Origin: Actinomycetes bacterium
GTDB taxonomy: Bacteria > Actinomycetota > Acidimicrobiia > Acidimicrobiales > Palsa-688
Direction of reading: 5' to 3'
DNA: 6,976 bases
NCBI GenBank assembly: GCA_021821705.1
Contig: JAKACE010000096.1
Coordinates: 1-6,976, forward strand
The position numbers were made by a program, and so were the translations under genes. The notes below the pieces were generated by a model. The model was given only the letters and a program-made list of their open reading frames with translations, was not told the DNA's origin and did not search any database. Each line of letters begins with the position of its first letter. Within the stretch, counting starts at the first letter, position 1. This document shows, piece after piece, positions 1 through 5,067 of this stretch.

Positions 1-29
1 ACAGCCGTGCCGGTCCATCAGACAGAGCA

Positions 30-55
30 GAAGGTCGGCCCGGAGGCCGACCTTC
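30..55 (-). terminator. Perfect 11-bp hairpin downstream of trxA
   Basis: Bases 30-40 (GAAGGTCGGCC) and 45-55 (GGCCGACCTTC) are perfect reverse complements around a four-base loop. The hairpin lies about 110 bases past the trxA stop in the direction of transcription. What follows on the minus strand (TGCTCTGTCTG) is only moderately T-rich, so it would be a U-poor terminator of the kind common in actinobacteria. It is symmetrical and could also serve a plus-strand gene ending beyond the left edge. The inverted repeat is certain; the terminator function is inferred. Confidence 0.6.
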
Positions 56-140
56 GAGTATCAACCGCTAGTTCAGAAGGGCCCGACCTTCACCTCATCC
101 ACATCTGTGCACAGGGCTGTGGAAATCGCGCCCGTACTTC

Positions 141-156
141 GTCCGCAACTGCGGAC
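141..156 (-). terminator. Short hairpin just after the trxA stop
   Basis: GTCCGC (141-146) and GCGGAC (151-156) pair around AACT; the stem can extend to seven base pairs with a two-base loop. It starts seven bases after the trxA stop codon (164-166). No T-run follows, so it may be a weak terminator or a 3'-end protecting stem that acts together with the larger hairpin at 30-55. Confidence 0.4.
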
Positions 157-163
157 AGCCAGC

Positions 164-493
164 TCAGGACAGGTGGCGGCCGATCTCTTGGAGGAGCTGA
201 GCCTTGCCCTTGGCCCCCACCAGGCGGACCTGGGGCTCGCCGTCCTTGAACAGGATGAGGGTGGGGATGCTCATCACGTCGAAGCGGCGGACAATGTCGA
301 GGTTGTCGTCGACGTTCACCTTGCTGACCCGCAGCCGACCCTTGTTCTCCTCGGCGATCTCCTCCAGGACCGGCTCGATGAGCTTGCACGGACCACACCA
401 CTCGGCCCAGAAGTCCACCAAGACCGGCTCTTCTGCAGATCCGATCTCCTCGTCGAAGGTTGAGTCGGTCAGTGCTTTGGTCAACTCGGACAT
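164..493 (-). CDS. trxA: Thioredoxin
   Basis: Thioredoxin, 109 residues, a small cytoplasmic dithiol protein that reduces disulfides in ribonucleotide reductase, peroxiredoxins and other partners and is itself re-reduced by thioredoxin reductase. The active-site motif WCGPC is at residues 32-36 (C33 and C36), preceded by the usual VDFWAEW segment. The cis-proline is P77 in SIPTL, and the C-terminal GAKGKAQLLQEI helix is typical. Length matches the family. I chose ATG at 493 because GAAAGGA (500-506) sits six bases upstream as a good Shine-Dalgarno site, and an in-frame extension to 649 would add a tail with no thioredoxin similarity. The stop is TGA. trxB lies 216 bases upstream on the same strand, and trxA appears to have its own SigR-type promoter at 548-574. 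The identity is secure. Confidence 0.97.
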   Translation of the reverse strand: MSELTKALTDSTFDEEIGSAEEPVLVDFWAEWCGPCKLIEPVLEEIAEENKGRLRVSKVNVDDNLDIVRRFDVMSIPTLILFKDGEPQVRLVGAKGKAQLLQEIGRHLS

Positions 494-499
494 CGTCCG

Positions 500-506
500 T
501 CCTTTC
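500..506 (-). promoter_or_regulatory. Ribosome binding site of trxA
   Basis: GAAAGGA on the minus strand, with its AGGA core six bases before the ATG at 493. It settles the start against the longer in-frame alternative. Confidence 0.75.
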
Positions 507-547
507 TGAGCCCCGGCGAAGTTGGGGCGTTCGCCAGTTCCACTAAA

Positions 548-574
548 CAACGAATCGCTCGGCCAAAGCATTCC
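548..574 (-). promoter_or_regulatory. SigR/SigH-type promoter of trxA
   Basis: On the minus strand GGAAT (574-570) is followed after exactly 18 bases by GTTG (551-548). The known consensus of the actinobacterial disulfide-stress ECF sigma factor SigR (Streptomyces) or SigH (Mycobacterium) is GGAAT-N18-GTT, and thioredoxin genes are its classic targets. Transcription should begin near 541, giving a leader of about 48 bases with the trxA ribosome binding site in it. The same element, with the same two preceding bases (GC), stands before trxB. The motif and spacing are seen; the sigma factor assignment is inferred, since no sigma gene lies in this window. Confidence 0.72.
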
Positions 575-613
575 GCCGGCGCGAAACGACCGGCTGAGCC
601 GTCCAGTCGGCCA

Positions 614-645
614 CCCTCGTCGAGGCACCGGGCTCCGGTCGAGGG
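614..645 (-). terminator. Compound hairpin between trxB and trxA
   Basis: On the minus strand CCCTCG (645-640) pairs with CGAGGG (619-614), and ACCGG (639-635) pairs with CCGGT (631-627) around a three-base loop. Together they form one 11-bp GC-rich stem with a seven-base bulge on one side. An alternative small stem (CCTC/GAGG at 615-618 and 622-625) competes with it. It lies about 65 bases past the trxB stop and upstream of the trxA promoter, as a terminator or attenuator separating the two genes would. There is no U-tract, so the function is uncertain. Confidence 0.4.
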
Positions 646-697
646 CCACCAGCGAGAGCGGCTCGGCAAACCAGGCCGTGCACCGATGCGGCCAGAG

Positions 698-711
698 AGC
701 GCCTGGGCGCT
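698..711 (-). terminator. Hairpin overlapping the trxB stop codon
   Basis: AGCGCC (698-703) and GGCGCT (706-711) pair, overlapping the TAG stop at 710-712. It is short and lacks a T-run. It may be a 3'-end structure of the trxB message or a chance repeat in GC-rich sequence. Confidence 0.25.
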
Positions 712-1693
712 AACGCGCCAGCGGCTGGTGAGACTCCAGCCACCGCTCCACGTCGATGGCGGCGGCGCAGCCGCTACCGGCAGCAGTGACAGCCTGGCGG
801 TAACGCCTGTCGGCGATGTCGCCGGCGGCGAAGACACCGTCGACGCTGGTAGCGGTGGTGCCGTCCCTCGTCACCACGTAGCCGTCAGCGTCCAATTGCA
901 CCTCGTCGCGAAGGACGTCGGTGTTGGGGGCGTGCCCTATGGCCACGAACACACCGGTAACAGGCAGGACGCTCTCGCTGCCGTCCTTGACGTTGGCCAG
1001 CCTCAACCCCTCGACTTTGCCCTCGCCTATCAGCTCGGTGACGACGCTGTCCCAGGCGAAGCGGATTTTGGGGTTGGCGAAGGCCCTCTGCTGCATGATC
1101 TTCGAGGCCCGCAGCTCGCTACGGCGGTGGACGATGGTCACGGACTCGGCGAACTTGGTCAGGAAGGTCGCCTCCTCTACGGCGGAGTCCCCGCCACCCA
1201 CCACCGCGATGTTGTGGCCCCGGAAGAAGAACCCATCACAGGTGGCACAGGTCGACAAGCCGTGGCCGATCAGCTCTCTTTCCCGCGGCAGGTCGAGGAG
1301 AAGCGAGCGCGCTCCCATGGCAACTATCACGGCCTTGGCCTCCACCTGGAGCTCGTCGCCCGTGGAGGGGTCGCGGTACCAGACGGTGTGTGGTCCGCCG
1401 TCCTGCAGCTTGACCCGCGTGGCCTTGGCAGCTACGAGGTTCGCACCGAAACGCTCTGCCTGGGCACGCATCTGGCTCATCAGCACCGGCCCCAGGACCC
1501 CCTCAGGGAACCCCGGGAAGTTCTCCACCTCGGTGGTCAGCATGAGCTGACCGCCAGGCTGGTCCGAGGTCGAGGACGGCTCGCCCTCGAGCACCAGAGG
1601 CGACAGGTTGGCCCGCGCCGTGTACAGAGCAGCCGTAAGGCCCGCAGGCCCCGAACCGATGATGACAACTTCGATGCTGTGGTCAGCTCTCAT
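710..1693 (-). CDS. trxB: Thioredoxin reductase (NADPH)
   Basis: Low-molecular-weight thioredoxin reductase, a homodimeric FAD enzyme that passes electrons from NADPH to thioredoxin in the cytoplasm. It has 327 residues, a normal length. The FAD-binding GSGPAG is at 13-18. The redox-active CATC is at 149-152, followed by DG. The NADPH-binding GGGDSAVEEA starts near 166 with HRRSELRAS near 189, and the C-terminal FAD motif AAGDIADRRYRQ is near 289-300. The usual GVSYCATC reads GLSTCATC here, losing the common tyrosine. I start at ATG 1693 because GAGGAG lies five bases upstream. The in-frame TTG at 1717 overlaps the -10 element of the proposed promoter and has no ribosome binding site. The stop is TAG. 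It works with trxA, 216 bases downstream. Confidence 0.96.
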   Translation of the reverse strand: MRADHSIEVVIIGSGPAGLTAALYTARANLSPLVLEGEPSSTSDQPGGQLMLTTEVENFPGFPEGVLGPVLMSQMRAQAERFGANLVAAKATRVKLQDGGPHTVWYRDPSTGDELQVEAKAVIVAMGARSLLLDLPRERELIGHGLSTCATCDGFFFRGHNIAVVGGGDSAVEEATFLTKFAESVTIVHRRSELRASKIMQQRAFANPKIRFAWDSVVTELIGEGKVEGLRLANVKDGSESVLPVTGVFVAIGHAPNTDVLRDEVQLDADGYVVTRDGTTATSVDGVFAAGDIADRRYRQAVTAAGSGCAAAIDVERWLESHQPLAR

Positions 1694-1714
1694 TTCGCTC
1701 CTCACCCCGTATGT

Positions 1715-1741
1715 CAACTCGGGCAGCGCGTGCGGTATTCC
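1715..1741 (-). promoter_or_regulatory. SigR/SigH-type promoter of trxB
   Basis: GGAAT (1741-1737) and GTTG (1718-1715) on the minus strand are separated by exactly 18 bases, matching the SigR/SigH consensus GGAAT-N18-GTT. The predicted start of transcription near 1708 leaves a leader of about 15 bases that just holds the GAGGAG ribosome binding site, which supports the ATG at 1693. By eye, the pentamer GGAAT occurs on the minus strand of this window only here and upstream of trxA. The region sits between the stop of the small membrane protein (1761) and trxB, so trxB need not depend on upstream transcription. Confidence 0.72.
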
Positions 1742-1760
1742 GCGCCACCCAGGCCGCCGC

Positions 1761-2165
1761 TCAGCTGTGCCGGGACGCCCGGCGGCGGGACATTACCAGG
1801 GCACCCGCCAGGAACAGGGCTCCGCCTATGACCACGTACCCCAACCAGACCCGGCGCCCGAGCGGTTGGACCGGGACGTAGGCGTCCCAGATCCTCACGA
1901 CGCCCAGCGTGGCCAGCACAGCCGCCGTCACCAGCGAGACGACAACCACAAACCCGTAGACGAGCAGCCTCAGGGCTGTTACGACCTTGACGGTGGTGCG
2001 GCTCTTGACCCGGGCCACCGTGTCGATGACCCTCTCGCTCAGCTCCCCGGCCCAACCGGCACCGCCGGAAGGGGGGCTCCCGGGTTGGCCGGACGTGCCG
2101 GCGCCCTGGGCTGCAGGGGCGTCCACATCCCGGCCTTCGTCGGTCGTCGGCTCTGAACCCTCCAT
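1761..2165 (-). CDS. Small membrane protein of unknown function
   Basis: I do not recognise a named family. The 134-residue product has a polar, Gly/Pro/Ser-rich N-terminus (about 1-36), then an amphipathic helical stretch (about 41-60, with LSERVIDTVARVKSRT). Two hydrophobic helices follow (about 63-90 and 107-125), joined by a short loop with WDAYVPVQPLGRR, and the protein ends in a basic MSRRRASRHS tail. The charges suggest both termini are in the cytoplasm. The ATG at 2165 has no Shine-Dalgarno site, but a TAGTCT -10 box ends seven bases before its A, suggesting a leaderless message. It stands just upstream of trxB, where Mycobacterium has sigM and its anti-sigma factor. It has no cysteine and no visible zinc or sigma-binding motif, so I do not call it an anti-sigma factor. 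The gene looks real by codon pattern and membrane topology; its function is unknown. Confidence 0.7.
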   Translation of the reverse strand: MEGSEPTTDEGRDVDAPAAQGAGTSGQPGSPPSGGAGWAGELSERVIDTVARVKSRTTVKVVTALRLLVYGFVVVVSLVTAAVLATLGVVRIWDAYVPVQPLGRRVWLGYVVIGGALFLAGALVMSRRRASRHS

Positions 2166-2171
2166 GGGGGC

Positions 2172-2202
2172 AGACTAGCCCTCAGCCCTGGCTGACGACC
2201 AA
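2172..2202 (-). promoter_or_regulatory. Likely leaderless promoter of the small membrane protein
   Basis: TAGTCT (2177-2172, minus strand) fits the actinobacterial -10 pattern TANNNT and places the start of transcription on or next to the A of ATG 2165. A poor -35 candidate, TTGGTC (2202-2197), lies 19 bases further upstream. The lack of any ribosome binding site fits a leaderless transcript. The -35 is weak, so confidence is modest. Confidence 0.4.
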
Positions 2203-2203
2203 G

Positions 2204-2229
2204 CCGCCGGTGAGGCGCCGGCCCGGCGG
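2204..2229 (-). terminator. GC-rich hairpin after the kinase stop
   Basis: CCGCCGG (2204-2210) and CCGGCGG (2223-2229) pair with a 12-base loop, nine bases past the kinase stop codon at 2239-2241. A second small stem (TCAGC 2182-2186 with GCTGA 2191-2195) follows. No T-run is present. It probably marks the 3' end of the kinase message. Confidence 0.4.
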
Positions 2230-2238
2230 GCTCGCCCG

Positions 2239-3648
2239 TCAGCTCACAGAGACGCTGGTCAGCTCCGCTTGTCGGCTCGGCCCCGGGTCCAGCATCCAGA
2301 GGAGCACCCAGCTCGCCCTCCTGCCTCCGAGCGAGAAGCTCGTGCTCCCCTGGATCCCCGACTGGCGCGAGACCGGCTTGCCCCAGCCGGGCAGGGAGGC
2401 GTGGTCCGAAGTGGACACGAAGGCCTCGGCAGTCCAACCCGACATCGTCGTGTCGACCCGAAGCCGGTGCAGGCTGGCCGTGCGCCCGAGTTGCAGCACC
2501 ACGCCCAAGCCGTCGTAACCCCCGAAGTCCGGGCCCTTGTAGATGTAGCTCTGCCAAACCGCCGAGCGCCTCGGGTTGATGATGTCGGGCAGGGTGGAGA
2601 GGTGGTCGTGGGGGCTCAGGCCCCTCTGGACGAGGGTGAGCTCGTGGACGCCGGTGATGGGCACCGTCGAGGCTGTGGTCGCCGTCGGGTGCTGCTGAGC
2701 GGGGCCGGGCCCGCCCTGGCTGGTCGAGTTGTGCACCCCATTGCGGTGGCCGGCGTCGACGAGGGCCAGCGTCACGGCCGCCCCGGCCACGAGCAGGGCG
2801 GTGACGACCACGCTTGCCGCCCGGCCGGTGCGCCGCGGGCGCCCGGCCGTCCGGTAAGTGGGACCGCGCTCGACGAGGGCGCTGCCGCCCGACGCCCGCC
2901 TGTCGGCGCGACCGCGCACCGCCGCCTCCTGCACCTCAGCGCGGGTGGCATCACCAACAGCCGGATCGGTTACCGTCGTGGCGCCGAGCTCGGGGGGGCC
3001 GGAGGCGGCTCGGCCCGGGCCTGCGGCAGCCCCGAGCTGAAGGTAGCCCCCGGGCTCCACAGGGGGGTCGCCCATCCGGCGGCGGGCGGATATGAGGGCG
3101 CCGGCCAGCTCGAGGGCCGAACCGACCCGTTGGCTGGGCTCCTTGACCAGCAGCGAGGAAACGATCTCGGTCAACGCCGGCGACAGGTCGGGCCGCGCAC
3201 CTGCGAGGTCCGGCACCGGCTGCTGCACGTGGGCCAAGGCAGTGGCCATGTCGCTGCCCGCCTTGAACGGTGGCCGCCCGGTGAGCATCTCGTACATGAC
3301 GACGCCGACGGAGTACAGGTCGGCCCGGGCGTCCGGCTCCTTGCCCTCCACCTGCTCGGGCGCGATGTACTTGGGCGTCCCGAGCAGCGCACCATTGGCG
3401 GTCAGGTCGTTGGTGGTCGTAGCCGCCTTGGCGATCCCGAAATCGGCGACCTTGACCCTGACCAGTCCCGGCCCTTCGTCCCGCAACAGGACGTTGGCGG
3501 GCTTTATGTCCCGGTGGACCAACCCGTGGGCGTGGGCGTGGGCGAGCGCGTCGGTCACCTGCAGGGCGATGGCCACTGCCAGCTCGGGCGCCAGGGGTGC
3601 CGAGCGCGCCACCAGGTCCTTCAACGTCTCGCCCGGGACCAGCTCCAT
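2239..3648 (-). CDS. Kinase C-terminal part: catalytic lobe, TM helix, MviN-like ectodomain
   Basis: This open part follows the amber codon; in-frame sequence runs up to 3702, and 3648 is only its first ATG. Counting from that ATG (469 residues), the catalytic loop HRDIKPAN is at 45-52 (D47), DFG at 69-71 and APE at 96-98, all intact for an active enzyme. The activation segment carries TTTNDLT, a plausible autophosphorylation site. Then come a disordered linker (about 195-270), a basic stretch, a membrane helix (about 278-298) and an ectodomain (about 331-469). The ectodomain pattern W-x-S-x-x-Y, FGGYDGLGV-x-L-x-LG, GW, LPGWG and WVLLWML resembles the jellyroll domain at the C-terminus of mycobacterial MviN and may bind a carbohydrate or peptidoglycan precursor. 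The ATG at 3648 lies inside the conserved FIVMEL strand and has no ribosome binding site, so it is an unlikely true start. The stop is TGA. Confidence 0.75.
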   Translation of the reverse strand: MELVPGETLKDLVARSAPLAPELAVAIALQVTDALAHAHAHGLVHRDIKPANVLLRDEGPGLVRVKVADFGIAKAATTTNDLTANGALLGTPKYIAPEQVEGKEPDARADLYSVGVVMYEMLTGRPPFKAGSDMATALAHVQQPVPDLAGARPDLSPALTEIVSSLLVKEPSQRVGSALELAGALISARRRMGDPPVEPGGYLQLGAAAGPGRAASGPPELGATTVTDPAVGDATRAEVQEAAVRGRADRRASGGSALVERGPTYRTAGRPRRTGRAASVVVTALLVAGAAVTLALVDAGHRNGVHNSTSQGGPGPAQQHPTATTASTVPITGVHELTLVQRGLSPHDHLSTLPDIINPRRSAVWQSYIYKGPDFGGYDGLGVVLQLGRTASLHRLRVDTTMSGWTAEAFVSTSDHASLPGWGKPVSRQSGIQGSTSFSLGGRRASWVLLWMLDPGPSRQAELTSVSVS

Positions 3649-3702
3649 GACGATGAAAGCCGTGCTCGGGTGCTCCGGCCAGACGATCTCGAGCCGCTCA
3701 TG

Positions 3703-3705
3703 CTA
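3703..3705 (-). other. In-frame amber codon inside the kinase
   Basis: The minus-strand codon reads TAG, flanked by GTC and CAT. Following it in the same frame are HERLEIVWPEHPSTAFIV and then the conserved MELVPGETL. A single base change from CAG, TGG, TCG, GAG or AAG would create it. murJ and trxB also end in TAG, so TAG is an ordinary stop in this genome and reassignment is unlikely. Confidence 0.9.
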
Positions 3706-4020
3706 GACGCGGGACCAGGGCGTCGACAACACCGTGCCCGGCGCCGCACCGCTGTCACCGATCACTTCCACGCCGGCGTCGAAGATGGCGACGATCCCAG
3801 GGTGCACGAGCCGGGCGGCTGTCACGGCCTCGCGCCGGAACCGTTCGCGCAGGGCCGGGTCCGCCGCCAGGTGCGGCAGGAGCATCTTGACAGCCACCGG
3901 ACGGCTGAGAACGTCGTCGCGACCCTCCCAGACCTCCGCCATGCCCCCGCGGGCCAAAAGCCGGACAAGCCGGTAGCGGCCAGCGAGGGCCCGTGGCACT
4001 TCGGGTGCTAGACCTGCCAC
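3703..4020 (-). CDS. Kinase N-terminal part: ATP-binding lobe
   Basis: This is the first 105 codons of the interrupted kinase. It begins AGLAPEVPRALAGRYRLV after the start, followed by the glycine-rich loop LLARGGMAEVW (about 21-30; the first glycine is alanine). The ATP-anchoring lysine is K45 in VAVKML, the helix-C glutamate is in RREA (about 64), and strand beta-4 is VHPGIVAIFDAG. The fragment ends at SRV before TAG. The start is uncertain. GTG 4020 and GTG 3999 both lie shortly before the conserved GRYRL and neither has a clear ribosome binding site. A TAGCCT box (4034-4029) ahead of GTG 4020 would allow a leaderless start. A TTG at 4131 would overlap degV by 62 bases and is less likely. 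Alone, the fragment would be an incomplete lobe and probably unstable. Confidence 0.6.
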   Translation of the reverse strand: MAGLAPEVPRALAGRYRLVRLLARGGMAEVWEGRDDVLSRPVAVKMLLPHLAADPALRERFRREAVTAARLVHPGIVAIFDAGVEVIGDSGAAPGTVLSTPWSRV

Positions 4021-4069
4021 GACCGCACAGGCTATCGCTTGGCCGTCTAGTAGTTGGCGACGGCCCCCG

Positions 4070-4912
4070 TCAAACCGAGGCGCGCTCCCACGCCACCCCG
4101 ACGGCGCCGGGACCGGCGTGAGCGGCGACAACAGGCCCGATGTCCGCTATCACCACCGGGGTTGCCGGGGTCACGTCCGAGAGAAGCTCGACGAACGCGT
4201 CGAAATCGGGGGCGTTGCCGTTGAGCAGGGCCAGCCGCTCGAGCGGCCCGGCAGCGTGGACCTTGTCGGCCAGGTAGCGCAACGACCGGGCCCGGGTGCG
4301 CTGGCGGGACTCTTCTTCCACGACCCCGTCGCGTACCTCGATGACCGGCTTTATCGACAGCAGGGTGCCCAGGACGGCACGGGCGTTGCCGATGCGGCCG
4401 CCTTTACGGAGGTTTTCCAGGGTCTCTATGGCCCCGTACACAGCCAGCCTGTGTTTGGTCGACTCGGCCGCGGCCACGACGTCGTCCACACCCGCTCCGC
4501 TCGCAGCCGCCTCGGCTGCCGCCAAGGCCACCATGCCCTCTCCCATGGTCACGCTCAGCGAATCGACAACCGTCACCCGCACGTCCAGAGCGGCCTCTCG
4601 CGCTCCCTGGACTGCTGCATCGTAGGTGGCCGATACCCGCGAGGAAAGGGTTACACACACGACACCCTCGTCCCCGGGCCCGGCCGCGGCCCGAAAGGCG
4701 TCGGCGAAGGCACCCGGGGACGGCGCGGCCGTAGAGGGCAACTCGTCGCAGGCCGCCGCCCGTCGCCAGAAGTCCGCCGTGCTCAGCTCGACCCTGTCCA
4801 CCAGCTCGGTCCCCCCGAAGCGGACGTGCAAGGGCACGAGCGTGATGCCGAGCTCCTCTGTCGTGCGCGAGGGCAGGTCGCAGGCGGTGTCGCTGACTAC
4901 TCTTACCGGCAC
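4070..4912 (-). CDS. DegV family fatty-acid-binding protein
   Basis: DegV/EDD-fold protein of 280 residues, the usual family length. Family members bind a fatty acid between two lobes; in Firmicutes the FakB members present it to the kinase FakA, but no fakA is visible here. Family landmarks are the N-terminal VVSDTACDLP (S8, D9), STAAPSPGAF (60-69, the lipid-headgroup TSxPSP-type motif), VTLSSRVSATYDAA (87-100), VVDSLSVTMGEG (115-126), LENLRKGGRIG (165-175), SIKPV (186-190) and the terminal HAGPGAVGVAW (265-275). The start is GTG 4912, with GAGGAGG three bases upstream. The stop is TGA. It sits between murJ and the kinase, 155 bases after murJ and about 50 bases before the kinase, so co-transcription with the kinase is likely. 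A role in lipid supply to the envelope machinery is inference. The family call is secure; the ligand is unknown. Confidence 0.93.
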   Translation of the reverse strand: MPVRVVSDTACDLPSRTTEELGITLVPLHVRFGGTELVDRVELSTADFWRRAAACDELPSTAAPSPGAFADAFRAAAGPGDEGVVCVTLSSRVSATYDAAVQGAREAALDVRVTVVDSLSVTMGEGMVALAAAEAAASGAGVDDVVAAAESTKHRLAVYGAIETLENLRKGGRIGNARAVLGTLLSIKPVIEVRDGVVEEESRQRTRARSLRYLADKVHAAGPLERLALLNGNAPDFDAFVELLSDVTPATPVVIADIGPVVAAHAGPGAVGVAWERASV

Positions 4913-4945
4913 GGGCCTCCTCGGGTCAGGCGGGGACGCCGCAGG

Positions 4946-4951
4946 AGCTTA
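4946..4951 (-). promoter_or_regulatory. Possible -10 box upstream of degV
   Basis: TAAGCT (4951-4946, minus strand) fits TANNNT and would start transcription near 4939, leaving a leader of about 27 bases with the GAGGAGG ribosome binding site. I see no convincing -35 hexamer at 16-19 bases, so this is tentative. Confidence 0.3.
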
Positions 4952-4992
4952 GCCCCCGAGGCCAGCCGACGTCGCGCCCATGGACCTGTGGT

Positions 4993-5023
4993 GCCGGCGT
5001 GGGCCGCCCTCATCGACGCCGGC
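4993..5023 (-). terminator. 8-bp hairpin between murJ and degV
   Basis: GCCGGCGT (4993-5000) and ACGCCGGC (5016-5023) are perfect complements with a 15-base loop that can itself form a small stem (GGG/CCC at 5001-5003 and 5007-5009). It lies 45 bases past the murJ stop, without a T-run. With the hairpin at 5037-5067 it suggests that murJ and degV messages are at least partly separated. Confidence 0.4.
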
Positions 5024-5036
5024 CAGACGAATGAGC

Positions 5037-5067
5037 CGGGACGCTGCCGCAAGGGCCGTGTGTCCCG
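5037..5067 (-). terminator. Hairpin abutting the murJ stop
   Basis: CGGGAC (5037-5042) and GTCCCG (5062-5067) pair directly after the murJ TAG (5068-5070), with a possible inner GCC/GGC stem at 5046-5048 and 5054-5056. It lacks a U-tract. It is a candidate terminator or 3'-end stem for the murJ message. Confidence 0.35.

Larger units (their letters stand above)
2239..4020 (-). pseudogene. Receptor Ser/Thr kinase interrupted by an in-frame TAG
   Basis: A Hanks-type Ser/Thr kinase gene whose two halves lie in one reading frame, separated only by TAG at 3703-3705 (codon 106 counted from GTG 4020). Read through, it would have 593 codons: kinase domain (about 14-320), a Pro/Ala-rich linker, one membrane helix (about 402-422) and an extracellular domain (about 455-593). 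The stop falls in the loop between strands beta-4 and beta-5. That loop is unusually long, about 35 codons between DAGVEV and FIVMELV. Coding sequence with G/C-ending codons continues on both sides. The ATP-binding lysine is upstream of the stop and the catalytic aspartate downstream, so neither half alone can be a kinase. Whether this is a true pseudogene, a sequence error or readthrough cannot be decided here. Confidence 0.8.

Noticed and set aside
1..18. Minus-strand ATG at 18 as the start of the next gene
   Set aside because: No ribosome binding site, and only six codons fall in the window.
494..649. Longer trxA starting at 649
   Set aside because: The added 52 residues have no thioredoxin similarity and run across the SigR-type promoter; ATG 493 has a good ribosome binding site.
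1694..1717. TTG at 1717 as trxB start
   Set aside because: It overlaps the GTTG element of the promoter and lacks a ribosome binding site; ATG 1693 has GAGGAG at proper distance.
686..1831. Plus-strand open frame opposite trxB (381 codons)
   Set aside because: Antisense shadow of trxB, with no independent start signal or motif.
3646..3648. ATG 3648 as a genuine start for a separate kinase gene
   Set aside because: It is the methionine of the conserved FIVMEL strand, lacks a ribosome binding site, and a protein from there would have no ATP-binding lobe.
3703..3705. Frameshift as the cause of the kinase interruption
   Set aside because: The two parts are in the same frame (both begin at positions a multiple of three from 2239), so it is a nonsense codon, not an indel.
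2269..4011. Very long open frame on the plus strand opposite the kinase (580 codons)
   Set aside because: It is the antisense of a clearly recognisable kinase. GC-rich genes routinely leave such frames open, and the product is low-complexity with no recognisable motif.
4913..5067. Small gene between murJ and degV
   Set aside because: Open frames here are short or extend as shadows into murJ; the stretch is better explained by hairpins and the degV leader.
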